A stretch of DNA of 64,000 nucleotides, from NCBI GenBank assembly GCA_014385265.1, contig JACRTJ010000005.1, positions 62,001 to 126,000 on the forward strand. Reading direction: 5' to 3'. Under the pieces are notes generated by a model. The model was not told where the DNA came from, did no database searches, and saw nothing but the letters and a program-made list of their open reading frames with translations. This DNA comes from Enterocloster hominis (ex Liu et al. 2021). GTDB lineage: Bacteria; Bacillota; Clostridia; Lachnospirales; Lachnospiraceae. This document shows, in pieces, positions 8,859-17,625 of the stretch. Each line of letters begins with the position of its first letter. Position 1 is the first letter of the stretch. The translations under genes were made by a program, and so were the position numbers.

Positions 8859-9632
8859 CTATTCCCAGATCTTCCAGGGAGCCTTTCCGGACTGCCACAT
8901 CTCTTCCAGCTGCTGCTTCTCTCTCTGGGTATCCATGCACTTCCAGAAGCCCTCATGGCGGTACGCCATCAGCTCTCCGTCGGAGGCCAGATTTCTCAGG
9001 GGCGCCTGCTCAAATACCGTGTCGTCTCCCTCGATGTAATCGAACACGCTGGGATTCATTACCATGTAGCCTCCATTGATAAGGCTGCCGTCGTCGTCGT
9101 TTTTCTCGCGGAAGGCATGGATAGCGCCGGCCTCGTCCATATCCAGGACGCCGAATCTCTGTCCGATGTTCACAGCGGTGATGGTGGCCGTCTTTCCGTG
9201 GGACCGGTGGAACTCCTCCAGAGCCTTTAAGTCGATATTGGAAAGACCGTCGCCGTAGGTCAGCATAAACGGCTCGTCTCCCACATAGGGACGGATCCGT
9301 TTCACGCGGCCGCCGGTCATGGTGTTGAGACCCGTATCGATCAGCGTCACCTTCCAGGGCTCTGAATAGTTATTATGGACCTTCATGCTGTTGTTGGCCA
9401 GGTCAAAGGTCACGTCGGAGGTGTGAAGGAAGTAATCCGCAAAGAACTCCTTGACCACATACTGCTTATAGCCCAGACAGATGATAAACTCATTATATCC
9501 GAACTGGGAGTAATATTTCATGATGTGCCAGAGGATCGGTTTTTCCCCGATCTCGATCATTGGCTTTGGTTTTAAGTGGCTCTCCTCACTGATCCTTGTT
9601 CCAAATCCGCCTGCCAGAATTACTACTTTCAT
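8859..9632 (-). CDS. rfbF: Glucose-1-phosphate cytidylyltransferase
   Basis: A 257-residue nucleotidyltransferase that makes CDP-glucose from CTP and glucose-1-phosphate, the first step toward CDP-3,6-dideoxyhexoses. The signature MKVVILAGGFGTRISEESHL is at the very N-terminus, followed by KPKPMIEIGEKPILWHIM, both hallmarks of RfbF. The GDGLSNIDL metal-binding stretch is mid-protein. The start at 9632 has GGAGG upstream. The start codon overlaps the stop of the upstream membrane protein by four bases (ATGA), indicating translational coupling. Confidence 0.95.
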   Translation of the reverse strand: MKVVILAGGFGTRISEESHLKPKPMIEIGEKPILWHIMKYYSQFGYNEFIICLGYKQYVVKEFFADYFLHTSDVTFDLANNSMKVHNNYSEPWKVTLIDTGLNTMTGGRVKRIRPYVGDEPFMLTYGDGLSNIDLKALEEFHRSHGKTATITAVNIGQRFGVLDMDEAGAIHAFREKNDDDGSLINGGYMVMNPSVFDYIEGDDTVFEQAPLRNLASDGELMAYRHEGFWKCMDTQREKQQLEEMWQSGKAPWKIWE

Positions 9633-11119
9633 TTTTTCCCTCCAGATTCCATGGTATTTCCGCCTGCTTCTCCAAAGACGTTCCATCCGTTTTCTTTTAA
9701 GATGGAAAGCGCCTCCCGGATCCCCGGCTTATGGTATTCGAGGGCCGTCTCCAGCGCCTCGTCCGTTTCATTTTCAAAGTTTAAGACCACAGGCTTTACA
9801 TCGTTTATATTGTGCTGCTTCCTGTGCTTTGCAAAGGAAAGCTCCTCTGCTGTGGTCATGAGGTTTCCCCCAAGGAACAGGGCCGCCGCCATGAGAGCTG
9901 CCGCCCGCACCCACGGGGCCATGGGCCTCTCCGGCCGGTTCTGGGTCCTCCGGCCCTTCCCATGTTCATAGGGCGTCTGCCCGTCCTCCTCCCGGTCTCC
10001 AGAAGTCCTTCCGGCCCTCTGCTGCTGGAATACCAGGGCGAAGGTCAGAAAGATCCCCAGGATGCCGATCTGATACTGGAGCGCATACCGGGAGCTCATG
10101 CCGTAGGCGTCCCGGGGCATAAAGATCCAGCGGCTCACCAGCACCATTAGATGGTTCATTCCGCCTCCCGCCAGTAGCATCAGCGGAAACAGCGTCCTTT
10201 TTTCGATCCCATAGTAAAAATTCATCCACAGCGCCAGAAAATAAGCGGCCGCCACCAAAGCTCCTGCCAGGCACCATACGATCCCGGGAACCTCCGCCAT
10301 ATGCCGGTTGATCAGCTCCACGCCGAAGATCATGGAGGCAAAGGACTTTAAGAGGAATTTCAGGAAGAATCCGGGATCCTCCCGGAGCGCCTCCACCATG
10401 GAGCCCTCCACCGCCCCGGAATATTCATACACCGCCATGGAATTGCTCCACAGATATAAAACAAGCGGCAGCACCGCTGTGGCCAGAAGAAGGGCGGTCC
10501 GCTTCCAGCCCGTCTGCCTTCTGACGAATACAAACAGATACGCCAGCACCAGGGTCATGATGTAGATGGCGCAGTACGGCCCAGCAACGCCGATGGTCAC
10601 CAGAGCCGGGAGGACCAGGAGCCTGGCCATATCTCCCTTTTTTTCTCCTCCGCTTCCATAGACCCGTTCCAGGACGTAATAATTATAGAAGAAACATCCA
10701 AAGGCCAGGAAATGGGCCCAGCCTGTCCCATTATAAAGCATTTCCCATTTATTCAGGCTGAACATGAAGACCATCATGGCCGTAAACCATCCGGCTCTGA
10801 TCCTCATTTTTCTGCTGTAAGCCCCCAGGATAAGGGCAGACAGGCCAAAGCCCAGGACGCCCAGGACCCGGTCGAAGGTCACACTGTATCCAAAGAGCTC
10901 CACATTGACCGCCCGCTCCAGGAAATTCACCGGGATCCTGGTGAGAAGATCCGGAACGAAAAACTTTTCCGGGTCCCACACGTCCGGCAGATAGGAGAGG
11001 GTGAGGCGGATATAATCGGAATAGACCAGATCGATGGCCGCCTGGTGCAGATAAAAAAGGTAAAACAGGACGCCCAGAACCGGCAGCCCCACGTACATAT
11101 ATTTTCTGTATGCTTTCAT
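9629..11119 (-). CDS. Polytopic membrane protein, possible GT-C glycosyltransferase
   Basis: A 496-residue protein with roughly ten hydrophobic segments up to about residue 370, a basic linker (residues about 370-400), one more membrane segment and a soluble C-terminal tail of about 80 residues. After the first membrane helix an acidic stretch (DLVYSDY, near residues 30-36) sits where GT-C enzymes carry their catalytic Asp. This suggests, but does not prove, a GT-C fold. I do not recognise a named family. It lies between the Lys-rich repeat protein and rfbF in the glycan operon, so a role in building or modifying a surface polymer is the natural inference. Confidence 0.65.
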   Translation of the reverse strand: MKAYRKYMYVGLPVLGVLFYLFYLHQAAIDLVYSDYIRLTLSYLPDVWDPEKFFVPDLLTRIPVNFLERAVNVELFGYSVTFDRVLGVLGFGLSALILGAYSRKMRIRAGWFTAMMVFMFSLNKWEMLYNGTGWAHFLAFGCFFYNYYVLERVYGSGGEKKGDMARLLVLPALVTIGVAGPYCAIYIMTLVLAYLFVFVRRQTGWKRTALLLATAVLPLVLYLWSNSMAVYEYSGAVEGSMVEALREDPGFFLKFLLKSFASMIFGVELINRHMAEVPGIVWCLAGALVAAAYFLALWMNFYYGIEKRTLFPLMLLAGGGMNHLMVLVSRWIFMPRDAYGMSSRYALQYQIGILGIFLTFALVFQQQRAGRTSGDREEDGQTPYEHGKGRRTQNRPERPMAPWVRAAALMAAALFLGGNLMTTAEELSFAKHRKQHNINDVKPVVLNFENETDEALETALEYHKPGIREALSILKENGWNVFGEAGGNTMESGGKK

Positions 11120-11187
11120 TTGGTCCTCCGGGGGAAGCGGCTCTTCCCGCCATTTTTAGCCAGTATAGCAGATTTTCTCCGGTTTTT

Positions 11188-12369
11188 CTACCCCTTTGCC
11201 GCCACAGCGGCCACAGTTCCCTGGGTACCTCCGGCTGACGGAGACGCTCCCGCCGGTTTCCGCCTGCGGCGGCGGCGGTGATTTCCAGACTTTTTTGCCG
11301 GTTCCTTCTGTCCCTCGGGGGCGGGAAGCTCCTTCTTCTCTTCCGGAGCCGCCGCTTCTGGCTTTTTTGCCTCTGGAAGTCCCAAAGTCTTGGACGTCTC
11401 CGGAGTCTTTGGTTTTTTTCTTCTCCGTCTGGACGGCTTTTTCGCCGTCTTGTCTGGTTCCTGGAACTCCTGGGGGGATTTTGCTGCCGCCTGCCTGTCT
11501 TTTTTCCCGTTCCCGGACTTTTTATCATTTTCTAGTCTTTTTTCATTTCCAGGCTTTTTTCCATTTTCTGGTTTTTTCTCATTTCCAGGTTTTTTCCCGT
11601 TTTCTGGTCTTTTCTCATTTCCAGGCTTTTTTTCATTTCCGGACTTTTTCTCGTTCCCAGGCTTTTTTTCATTTCCAGACTTTTTCTCGTTCCCAGGCTT
11701 TTCCCCTGTCCCGGCCTTTTTTCCGTTCCGGTCCCGGCCCTCTTTTCCATTTTTTTTCTGGGCCTTTCTCCCGCCTTCCGCCTCCGGCACCCTGGGGCCC
11801 CGCTCCGTTCCGCGGCTCCTGGCTCCGCCTTTCCGCTTTCCGCCCACCGGATGCTTTTCCGACACCAGCTTTAAAATATCTTCCAGGTAATTATACTGGT
11901 TCCAGGCGTCCTCCTTGGAAATAAAGTTTTCATGGACCGCCTTGTTTCCGATGAGGCGTACCTGGTTCATTTCCCATTTGGCCACCCGGTCCAGGTATCC
12001 GTTCTCCTCCATCCACCAGCCAAACTGCTGATGGGTCATGACCCGGTTCCTTCCCGCCCGGCCTCTGCACCCGTGGTTCCGTTCCTGGACGCTTCTGGCG
12101 TTGGCCTGGGCCGCCGCCGTATTATCCAGCCGGATCCCGTTGTTGGCGGCCACCACCTTAAAAAGCAGCTCCAGGTTCTGACGGCCCTTGACCATGGCCG
12201 CATTGTATTCGCCCCGGCGCAGCCACTGCTTCTCCTTTTTCAGCTCCCGCTTTACCGGAGACAGATAGGCCGTCCTTTTTATAAAGATCCATGCCATGAT
12301 CAGCAGCACGGAAAACATCATCCCGGCTGCAAACATGATCCATAGGACCATACTTTGTTGTCCTTCCAT
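11188..12369 (-). CDS. Membrane-anchored protein with Lys/Glu-rich hexapeptide tandem repeat
   Basis: A 393-residue protein of unknown function. One membrane helix lies near residues 8-28. A predicted helical domain of about 130 residues follows, loosely resembling the DUF4145/HEPN-like group (WEMNQVRLIGNKAVHENF). Then comes a long basic low-complexity region from about residue 170. Inside it are twelve consecutive six-residue units of the type GNEKKP/GNEKKS (repeat at 11497-11712). The C-terminus is Lys/Arg-rich and Pro/Ala-rich. Topology is uncertain: the basic tail would be cytoplasmic by the positive-inside rule, but could bind anionic wall polymers if outside. It sits inside the glycan operon. 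Confidence 0.6.
   Translation of the reverse strand: MEGQQSMVLWIMFAAGMMFSVLLIMAWIFIKRTAYLSPVKRELKKEKQWLRRGEYNAAMVKGRQNLELLFKVVAANNGIRLDNTAAAQANARSVQERNHGCRGRAGRNRVMTHQQFGWWMEENGYLDRVAKWEMNQVRLIGNKAVHENFISKEDAWNQYNYLEDILKLVSEKHPVGGKRKGGARSRGTERGPRVPEAEGGRKAQKKNGKEGRDRNGKKAGTGEKPGNEKKSGNEKKPGNEKKSGNEKKPGNEKRPENGKKPGNEKKPENGKKPGNEKRLENDKKSGNGKKDRQAAAKSPQEFQEPDKTAKKPSRRRRKKPKTPETSKTLGLPEAKKPEAAAPEEKKELPAPEGQKEPAKKSGNHRRRRRRKPAGASPSAGGTQGTVAAVAAKG
11497..11712 (-). repeat. 18-base tandem repeat inside a coding region, 12 units
   Basis: Twelve in-frame 18-base units encode the hexapeptide series GTGEKP, GNEKKS, GNEKKP and variants (GNEKRP, ENGKKP, GNEKRL, ENDKKS, GNGKKD). The array is exactly 216 bases with no frame breaks. 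Units differ by a few bases, so the array is not a recent perfect expansion, but copy number could vary between strains. Confidence 0.85.
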
Positions 12370-12465
12370 CTAGTTTCTCCTTGTCATTTCACTTTCGCTC
12401 CAGGACCGCGCCGTATCCGTCCAGTCCTGGAGCCCTCTGTCAATATTTCTGTTCTTCTGTATCCC

Positions 12466-14436
12466 CTATTTTTCTTCCATGGAAACGATCATGGAAAGGC
12501 GGTCCTCTCCTCTTCTCTCCTTGGCGTCCTTCACGTAAAAATTACAGGAAAACTCCAGGGAAATGGTCTGATGGGGAGCCGCCGGGATCTCATATTCCAT
12601 ATTATTATCCGTGAACACCAGATCCGGCATCTGCTTTCCATTGAGGCGGATCCTGCATACCTGGTCTCCCGTAATTTTACCGGGATAATAGCAGCGGAGC
12701 ACCAGACCGTCATGGTCTCCGTTTTCAAACACGATCCGGGCCTTCTCATCGATCCAGCCGTCGTCATAGCTTCCATAGGCCAGGTTGAACCGCCTGGTCT
12801 TTACGAACTCCGTCACATCCTGGAACCCGTTGGCCTCCGGATCCTCGCCCAGGATGACCATATCGTCCGTGATCTCCGGAAGATCAAAGTCACTGTCTAT
12901 GAACCGGAGCTCTGTGTTCTTTCCCTTTCCATCCCTGTCATATACCTTTAAAAAGGTCTCTGCCGTGAACTCACTGATCTCATAGGTATCCCGGATGATA
13001 TAGACCTGCTTATCAAAAATATCGTCTCCATATTTTTCCACCGTTTCCTCGGCCAGGGAATTGTACTTCATCTGATCCGGCCACAGATACAGGTTGGACC
13101 AGTGCTCCCGGTAATACGTCTCCGCCGGGAATATGAGAGCCGCATAAAGGATGGCCAGAAATCCGGCCGGGCCCATAAGGGAGGTCATATAAGCCAGCAC
13201 CAGCAGGGCCGCCGCATAGACCACGTATACCCAGCGCATTTCCACCCGGATGGTCACGCTGGAGGAACCGATGCAGAGGGCGATGAAGGCCAGAAACAGC
13301 ACCAGGTTCCTTCCGTGGGCCAGGACCCTTCCCCGGTCCCGGATCATACCGATAAGGAAAATAAGGACCGCCAGTCCCAGGACCGCGTTGGAGGCCAGGA
13401 TCAGAAAGCGGATATCCGACGGCGCCTTGGCAAAGGGCTCGATACAGAGATAGTCCGGCCCGGAGTTTCTTCCGAACACAAAGGCCACCTGCTCCCAGGC
13501 ATGGACAATGGCATCTGAGATCTTAAAGGTATCGGCCACATCGGTACCCCCGGTCCCTGCCGGAGACAGGGTCCCGATGGTAAAAAGGCGGATCACCTGG
13601 ATGAGGACCGCCGTGGCCGCCGTCACAGCCAGCAGAAGCCAGCCGGACACGCCGGAAGAGGACGCGCCTGGCTTCCGGCCCGTCCCGGGACCTCCGGAAC
13701 GGCCTGTCCTGGGGGCTCCGGAGCGGCTGGCCCTGGAGCGGCTCCGTCCGGCATCTCTGCGGACCTCTTCCTCCTCCGGGGATCCGGCGCTCCATTCCCG
13801 GCTTCTTTTTTCCCTGATCCCTGCCCATCTTCCAAACACCAGACCCAAAAGCAGCACCGGCAGGAGCACCATATACCGCTCATGGATGAAGCTGGCCAGG
13901 AAATACAGGCCGTTGGCCCAGAAATAGGCGCTGGCCCTCTTTTCGTTGACGTACACATACACGCCGTACAGAAGCCCCACAGCCGCCCACAGGCCCAGGC
14001 TCTCCATCAGGCCGTAAAACTGGCCGATCTGGTAATAGCTCATCCTGGAAAGCAGATAAGCCGCCGCCAGGGCCAGGCTTACGAGCTTCCTCCCGCCGCT
14101 GACCTTCACAAAGATCCTGTACAGGGACCAGGCGATGATACTGTTTAAAACGATGTTGAAGGGCACCATCCATGTCACATGGTTCCCCAGGAAAAACAGC
14201 TCCAGCCACGCCGCCAGGTAAAAGACGAACCGGAACCGGGTGCCTCCCATGGGAAATACAAACTCCCGGAAGGATTGTTCCCCATAACAGGACCACAGAT
14301 ACAGGTCGTCCATGTAAAGCCCCTTCAGCTCCACCCCCCTGTTTATAAAGAAGCCAAAGCCCAGGAGCAGGGCAAAGACCAGCAGGTCATCCTTTCTTTT
14401 TTCAAACTCGTCCGCGATCCTATGAAGTACTTCCAT
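12466..14436 (-). CDS. Large membrane protein, probable GT-C-type glycosyltransferase
   Basis: A 656-residue protein: about eleven membrane segments over residues 20-430, then an extracytoplasmic domain of about 220 residues. Just after the first helix there is a MDDLYLW motif (near residue 41), the acidic pair expected in the first external loop of GT-C sugar transferases that use polyprenyl-phosphate sugars. An unusual feature is a low-complexity Arg/Ser/Gly/Pro-rich insert around residues 210-265, between membrane segments. No specific family name can be given. Ten bases separate it from the upstream 755-residue protein, so the two are co-translated. Confidence 0.65.
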   Translation of the reverse strand: MEVLHRIADEFEKRKDDLLVFALLLGFGFFINRGVELKGLYMDDLYLWSCYGEQSFREFVFPMGGTRFRFVFYLAAWLELFFLGNHVTWMVPFNIVLNSIIAWSLYRIFVKVSGGRKLVSLALAAAYLLSRMSYYQIGQFYGLMESLGLWAAVGLLYGVYVYVNEKRASAYFWANGLYFLASFIHERYMVLLPVLLLGLVFGRWAGIREKRSREWSAGSPEEEEVRRDAGRSRSRASRSGAPRTGRSGGPGTGRKPGASSSGVSGWLLLAVTAATAVLIQVIRLFTIGTLSPAGTGGTDVADTFKISDAIVHAWEQVAFVFGRNSGPDYLCIEPFAKAPSDIRFLILASNAVLGLAVLIFLIGMIRDRGRVLAHGRNLVLFLAFIALCIGSSSVTIRVEMRWVYVVYAAALLVLAYMTSLMGPAGFLAILYAALIFPAETYYREHWSNLYLWPDQMKYNSLAEETVEKYGDDIFDKQVYIIRDTYEISEFTAETFLKVYDRDGKGKNTELRFIDSDFDLPEITDDMVILGEDPEANGFQDVTEFVKTRRFNLAYGSYDDGWIDEKARIVFENGDHDGLVLRCYYPGKITGDQVCRIRLNGKQMPDLVFTDNNMEYEIPAAPHQTISLEFSCNFYVKDAKERRGEDRLSMIVSMEEK

Positions 14437-14446
14437 GTCATTCCCC

Positions 14447-16714
14447 TTACTGCTGTTCTCCCGGCCAGTATTTTGTCACAAAATCCGCCAGTTCTTCTTC
14501 TGCCTTTTCCACGGCCGGGTCCGCCGTAAAGCGTCCCAGTCCGTTGCCGTTCTCATAAAACACATCGGTCACGTAGCCGCTCTGGATCATGGCCGTGACA
14601 TTCCTCCAGCCCTCGGTCCCAGGCCGCAAGAACCCGCTTCCCAGGTACACATAATCGGTGCCCGCATGGTCCATGAAGCTCACCATGGCCTCGGGGCTGG
14701 CAGAAATATAAAAGTTTCCGCCGCTTCCCTCCACATCCGTATAGCTCTGGGTATTACATGGGAACATCAGCATTTCCGGCTGCTGCCCGAATACCAGCAC
14801 CCTGGTTTCCGGATCCGCCTCCAGGATCTCCCAGATCTTTTCATTGCCCTTTAAGGCCATGTTCTCCTTTTCCTGCTGCCAGTGGTCAAAATAGCCCTTG
14901 TGGACCAGCTTCACCGGGGACAGACCCAGAGCCCCCTTCCAGTTGGAGACCCCTGTCACCGTCACATTAAAGAGCACCGCCGGGATCAGAAGCTTTACCA
15001 CAGAGCGGGCCAGGAAGCGGCTCTCCAGCTTCCCGATGGCAACCGCCGCCAGGATCCCGAAAAGGGCATATAAAAGGATAAAGTAGTTGCCGTCCACCTG
15101 CCATAAAAGGTACAGGGCCGCCAGGCTGGCCGCTCCGCATGCCAGAAACATCCAGACCAGGCAGCAAAAGGGCTTTTCCTCCGTTTTCCGGAACCGGCGC
15201 GTCCTGGCCAGAAGCACGACAAGGAACAGGACCAGAAAGATCAGAAGGATCGGAGTCCCCCAGGCGATCCAGACATGGGCCATATCCTCTCCCACAGGAG
15301 CCAGCAGAACGCCGTAGAGACGCTTTAAAAAATGCTTCACTCCGCTTATGGAGAACAGGGAGCCGCCATTGGACGGCAGATCGTCAAACCGGAACGGATA
15401 GCGGACCACGAAGCCCAGCTTATTCCAGATGGAGTAGAACACCGACGTCACAGGAAGCCCCGTGAGAAGCCAGGTCCTCAGCCACACCAGCGCCCACATG
15501 GAGAGCATAGGGATCCATCCCAGGAAAAACGGCTCCCTCCACTGGATCCGCAGACGCTTCATGAAGACCATGCAGAGGAACGCCGTTCCCCCCACGATGG
15601 TAGAGAATACCAGGGCCGTGGGCTTTAAGACCATGGTCATGAAAAATGCGTTTCCCGCCAGTACCAGCCAATACGTCTTCTGCCGCTTGATATAAAGGAG
15701 CAGGAAATAGATCATGATCAGCTGGAACAGGGCCGTGGCCGAATCGGTTTTCGCCGTGACCGACATATTCATGATCCCGGGCACCGACGCCAGCAGCGCC
15801 AGACACAAAAGGCCATGACGGCGGTTTACAAAAAGACCTGCGATCTTTCCGGCCGTCAGGAGAAGGCCCACGGTCATCCAGAGCTGCGCGCTGAGGAAAA
15901 AGCTGTACGAGGGAAGGCCCGAAATGGGAAGCAGCAGGATCTCCAGGCCCTTGGAGTACGTATAGACCACGTTGACGCTTCCCAGATCCTCGTAGATCCC
16001 GCCGCCGTCGTTTAAAATATACTCGGACCGGAGTCCATAGTGGAGGGAATCATAATCGGCGCAGATGTTCATGCGCCCCGCCTGCAGGAGCACCATGGCA
16101 AAGAAAAAAGCCAGGCACAGGGAAACTCCCACGGTCATGGGCTTCCGTTCCATCCAGAAGCCGCCGTAACCGGCCCTGGCTCTGGCCCTGGCCTCCGATC
16201 CGGAAACTGCCGGAAAAAACGACAGGGCCAGCAGGACCAGGACCGCCAGCCTGGTGTTTCCAATGCTTCCGATCCCCGTCAGGGACATGAGGCAGAACAC
16301 TGTGATCAGAAGGCCGCAGCCCAGGGTAAGATCTGCCATGCACGTGACCCCATGGTATTCCGGAAGGCGTCTGTGCCGGTCCAGGAGACGCCTCAGCGCG
16401 CTGCCGCACCGGATCACAGCCGCCAGGTAGGCCCCGGATACCAGCACCGGGAGAAATACCTGGTGGATCCATAAAAATCCCATGGTCATAAACGACAGCA
16501 AAAGGAAGCGCAGCCACTTGGTCTGTGCCAGACGTATGATAAAAAAGGATATGCCAAACAGGGCTGCCGTCTCAAAAAACAGCCAGAGTGTCTGATCTGC
16601 CTTTAAGCGGACGCCTTCCATTCCTGTTATATATACCTGTCCAACTCCGACCAGTACCGAGGCCATTACGGTTATGGCCAGGACGATCAGTAAAATCCAT
16701 TCCTGTCTCTTCAT
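14447..16714 (-). CDS. Large membrane protein, probable GT-C-type glycosyltransferase
   Basis: A 755-residue protein with about twelve to thirteen hydrophobic segments and a soluble C-terminal region of roughly 150 residues. The stretch ADYDSLHYGLRSEYIL near residue 220 resembles the external-loop motif (Asp then HY) of PMT/ArnT-like GT-C enzymes that take sugar from a lipid carrier. It may therefore use the lipid-linked sugar made by the GT2 enzyme at the end of the operon (inference). It starts 16 bases after the SIS-domain gene. No charged insert of the kind seen in the next gene is present. Confidence 0.65.
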   Translation of the reverse strand: MKRQEWILLIVLAITVMASVLVGVGQVYITGMEGVRLKADQTLWLFFETAALFGISFFIIRLAQTKWLRFLLLSFMTMGFLWIHQVFLPVLVSGAYLAAVIRCGSALRRLLDRHRRLPEYHGVTCMADLTLGCGLLITVFCLMSLTGIGSIGNTRLAVLVLLALSFFPAVSGSEARARARAGYGGFWMERKPMTVGVSLCLAFFFAMVLLQAGRMNICADYDSLHYGLRSEYILNDGGGIYEDLGSVNVVYTYSKGLEILLLPISGLPSYSFFLSAQLWMTVGLLLTAGKIAGLFVNRRHGLLCLALLASVPGIMNMSVTAKTDSATALFQLIMIYFLLLYIKRQKTYWLVLAGNAFFMTMVLKPTALVFSTIVGGTAFLCMVFMKRLRIQWREPFFLGWIPMLSMWALVWLRTWLLTGLPVTSVFYSIWNKLGFVVRYPFRFDDLPSNGGSLFSISGVKHFLKRLYGVLLAPVGEDMAHVWIAWGTPILLIFLVLFLVVLLARTRRFRKTEEKPFCCLVWMFLACGAASLAALYLLWQVDGNYFILLYALFGILAAVAIGKLESRFLARSVVKLLIPAVLFNVTVTGVSNWKGALGLSPVKLVHKGYFDHWQQEKENMALKGNEKIWEILEADPETRVLVFGQQPEMLMFPCNTQSYTDVEGSGGNFYISASPEAMVSFMDHAGTDYVYLGSGFLRPGTEGWRNVTAMIQSGYVTDVFYENGNGLGRFTADPAVEKAEEELADFVTKYWPGEQQ

Positions 16715-16729
16715 GCCGCCCCCGGTCCC

Positions 16730-17356
16730 CTACTGCTCATAAAACCGGTGTTCCAGCATCAGGCACAGCGCATGGTACACCGGGAGATGAAGCTCCTGGA
16801 TCTTATACGTTTCCATTTCCGGGACAATGACGGCTGCGTCGGCGATCCCTGCCAGCTTCCCGCCGTCCTTTCCTGTAAGTCCCACGACCTTCATTCCCTT
16901 TGCTTTTGCCGTCACTGCTGCATACATCACGTTCTCCGCATTTCCCGAGGTACTGATCCCTAAAAATACGTCCCCGGGCTTTCCGTAACCGTTGACCTGC
17001 TGGGCGTAGGAAAGCATCCCGTCCACATCGTTGGCAAAGGCCGTGGAAAGAGCGGCATGGTCCACAAGGGCAATGGCCGGAAGGCCGCCCTGGAGCTTTT
17101 CAGAGAGCTCCTTCCCACGCACAGGGTCCGCTTTCTCAAGCGCCTCTTTCATCTCTTCCGTCACTGGGCGGCGCTTCACAAAGCCCTTCATCAGCTCGCC
17201 CACGATGTGCTCCGCGTCAGCCGCGCTTCCGCCGTTTCCTGCGATCAGAAGCTTCCCGCCGTTTTCATAGCAGCGCTCCAGGATCCCGTAAACGACATCA
17301 ATGTCCTCCCGGACACGTTCCAGTATGGGATATCTCTTTATCAATTCATCCAGCAT
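16730..17356 (-). CDS. D-sedoheptulose-7-phosphate isomerase-like SIS protein (GmhA-like)
   Basis: A 208-residue single SIS-domain protein. The phosphosugar-binding GNGGSAADAEHI motif near residue 52 and the GISTSGNAENV motif near residue 126 are those of GmhA, which makes D-glycero-D-manno-heptose-7-phosphate. A C-terminal EMETYKIQELHLPVYH stretch supplies the Glu/His residues used by GmhA enzymes. Gram-positive bacteria use this step for S-layer or capsule heptose. No heptose kinase, phosphatase or nucleotidyltransferase is in the window. I chose the start at 17356 because AAAGGAG lies upstream; longer in-frame starts have no such support. First gene of the glycan operon. Confidence 0.8.
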   Translation of the reverse strand: MLDELIKRYPILERVREDIDVVYGILERCYENGGKLLIAGNGGSAADAEHIVGELMKGFVKRRPVTEEMKEALEKADPVRGKELSEKLQGGLPAIALVDHAALSTAFANDVDGMLSYAQQVNGYGKPGDVFLGISTSGNAENVMYAAVTAKAKGMKVVGLTGKDGGKLAGIADAAVIVPEMETYKIQELHLPVYHALCLMLEHRFYEQ

Positions 17357-17466
17357 GTGGTCAATCTCCTTTGTTTTCCGGCCTGCGGCCGTTGTTGTAC
17401 TCTGTCTTTGCCGCGGCTTTTCTTTCTGTACGGCTGCGCGCGGAAAATCCTTAAGAATCCAGTTCC

Positions 17467-17495
17467 ATTCTATCACAGATGCATCCGTCTTTCCA
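17467..17495 (-). promoter_or_regulatory. Candidate promoter of the surface-glycan operon
   Basis: On the minus strand: TGGAAA, 17-base spacer, TAGAAT. Transcription would begin about 105 bases before the SIS gene start at 17356. It is the best match in the gap between the rplL terminator and the operon. Confidence 0.45.
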
Positions 17496-17574
17496 CATGG
17501 TTTTATGGTTTCTTCCAGTTTTGCAGTGTGGTTTCCGGAAGGATCCGCGGACCAAGCAGCCCCTTCCATGAAAA

Positions 17575-17604
17575 AAGCCGCAGATGGTCACCCACCTGCG
17601 GCTT
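17575..17604 (-). terminator. Terminator of the rplJ-rplL transcript
   Basis: A nine-base GC-rich stem (AAGCCGCAG with CTGCGGCTT) ends 22 bases past the rplL stop. Read on the minus strand, a TTTTTT run follows it. Confidence 0.85.
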
Positions 17605-17625
17605 CTTTTATCATCATTTCTTAAA

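Noticed and set aside
11497-11712. Short regular repeats considered as a CRISPR array
   Set aside because: The 18-base units are adjacent without spacers and stay in frame within a coding region.
11278-11890. Long Phe- and Ser-rich reading frames on the plus strand
   Set aside because: They are the reverse complement of the Lys/Glu-rich repeat region (AAA/GAA codons read as TTT/TTC). No ribosome-binding site and no family features.
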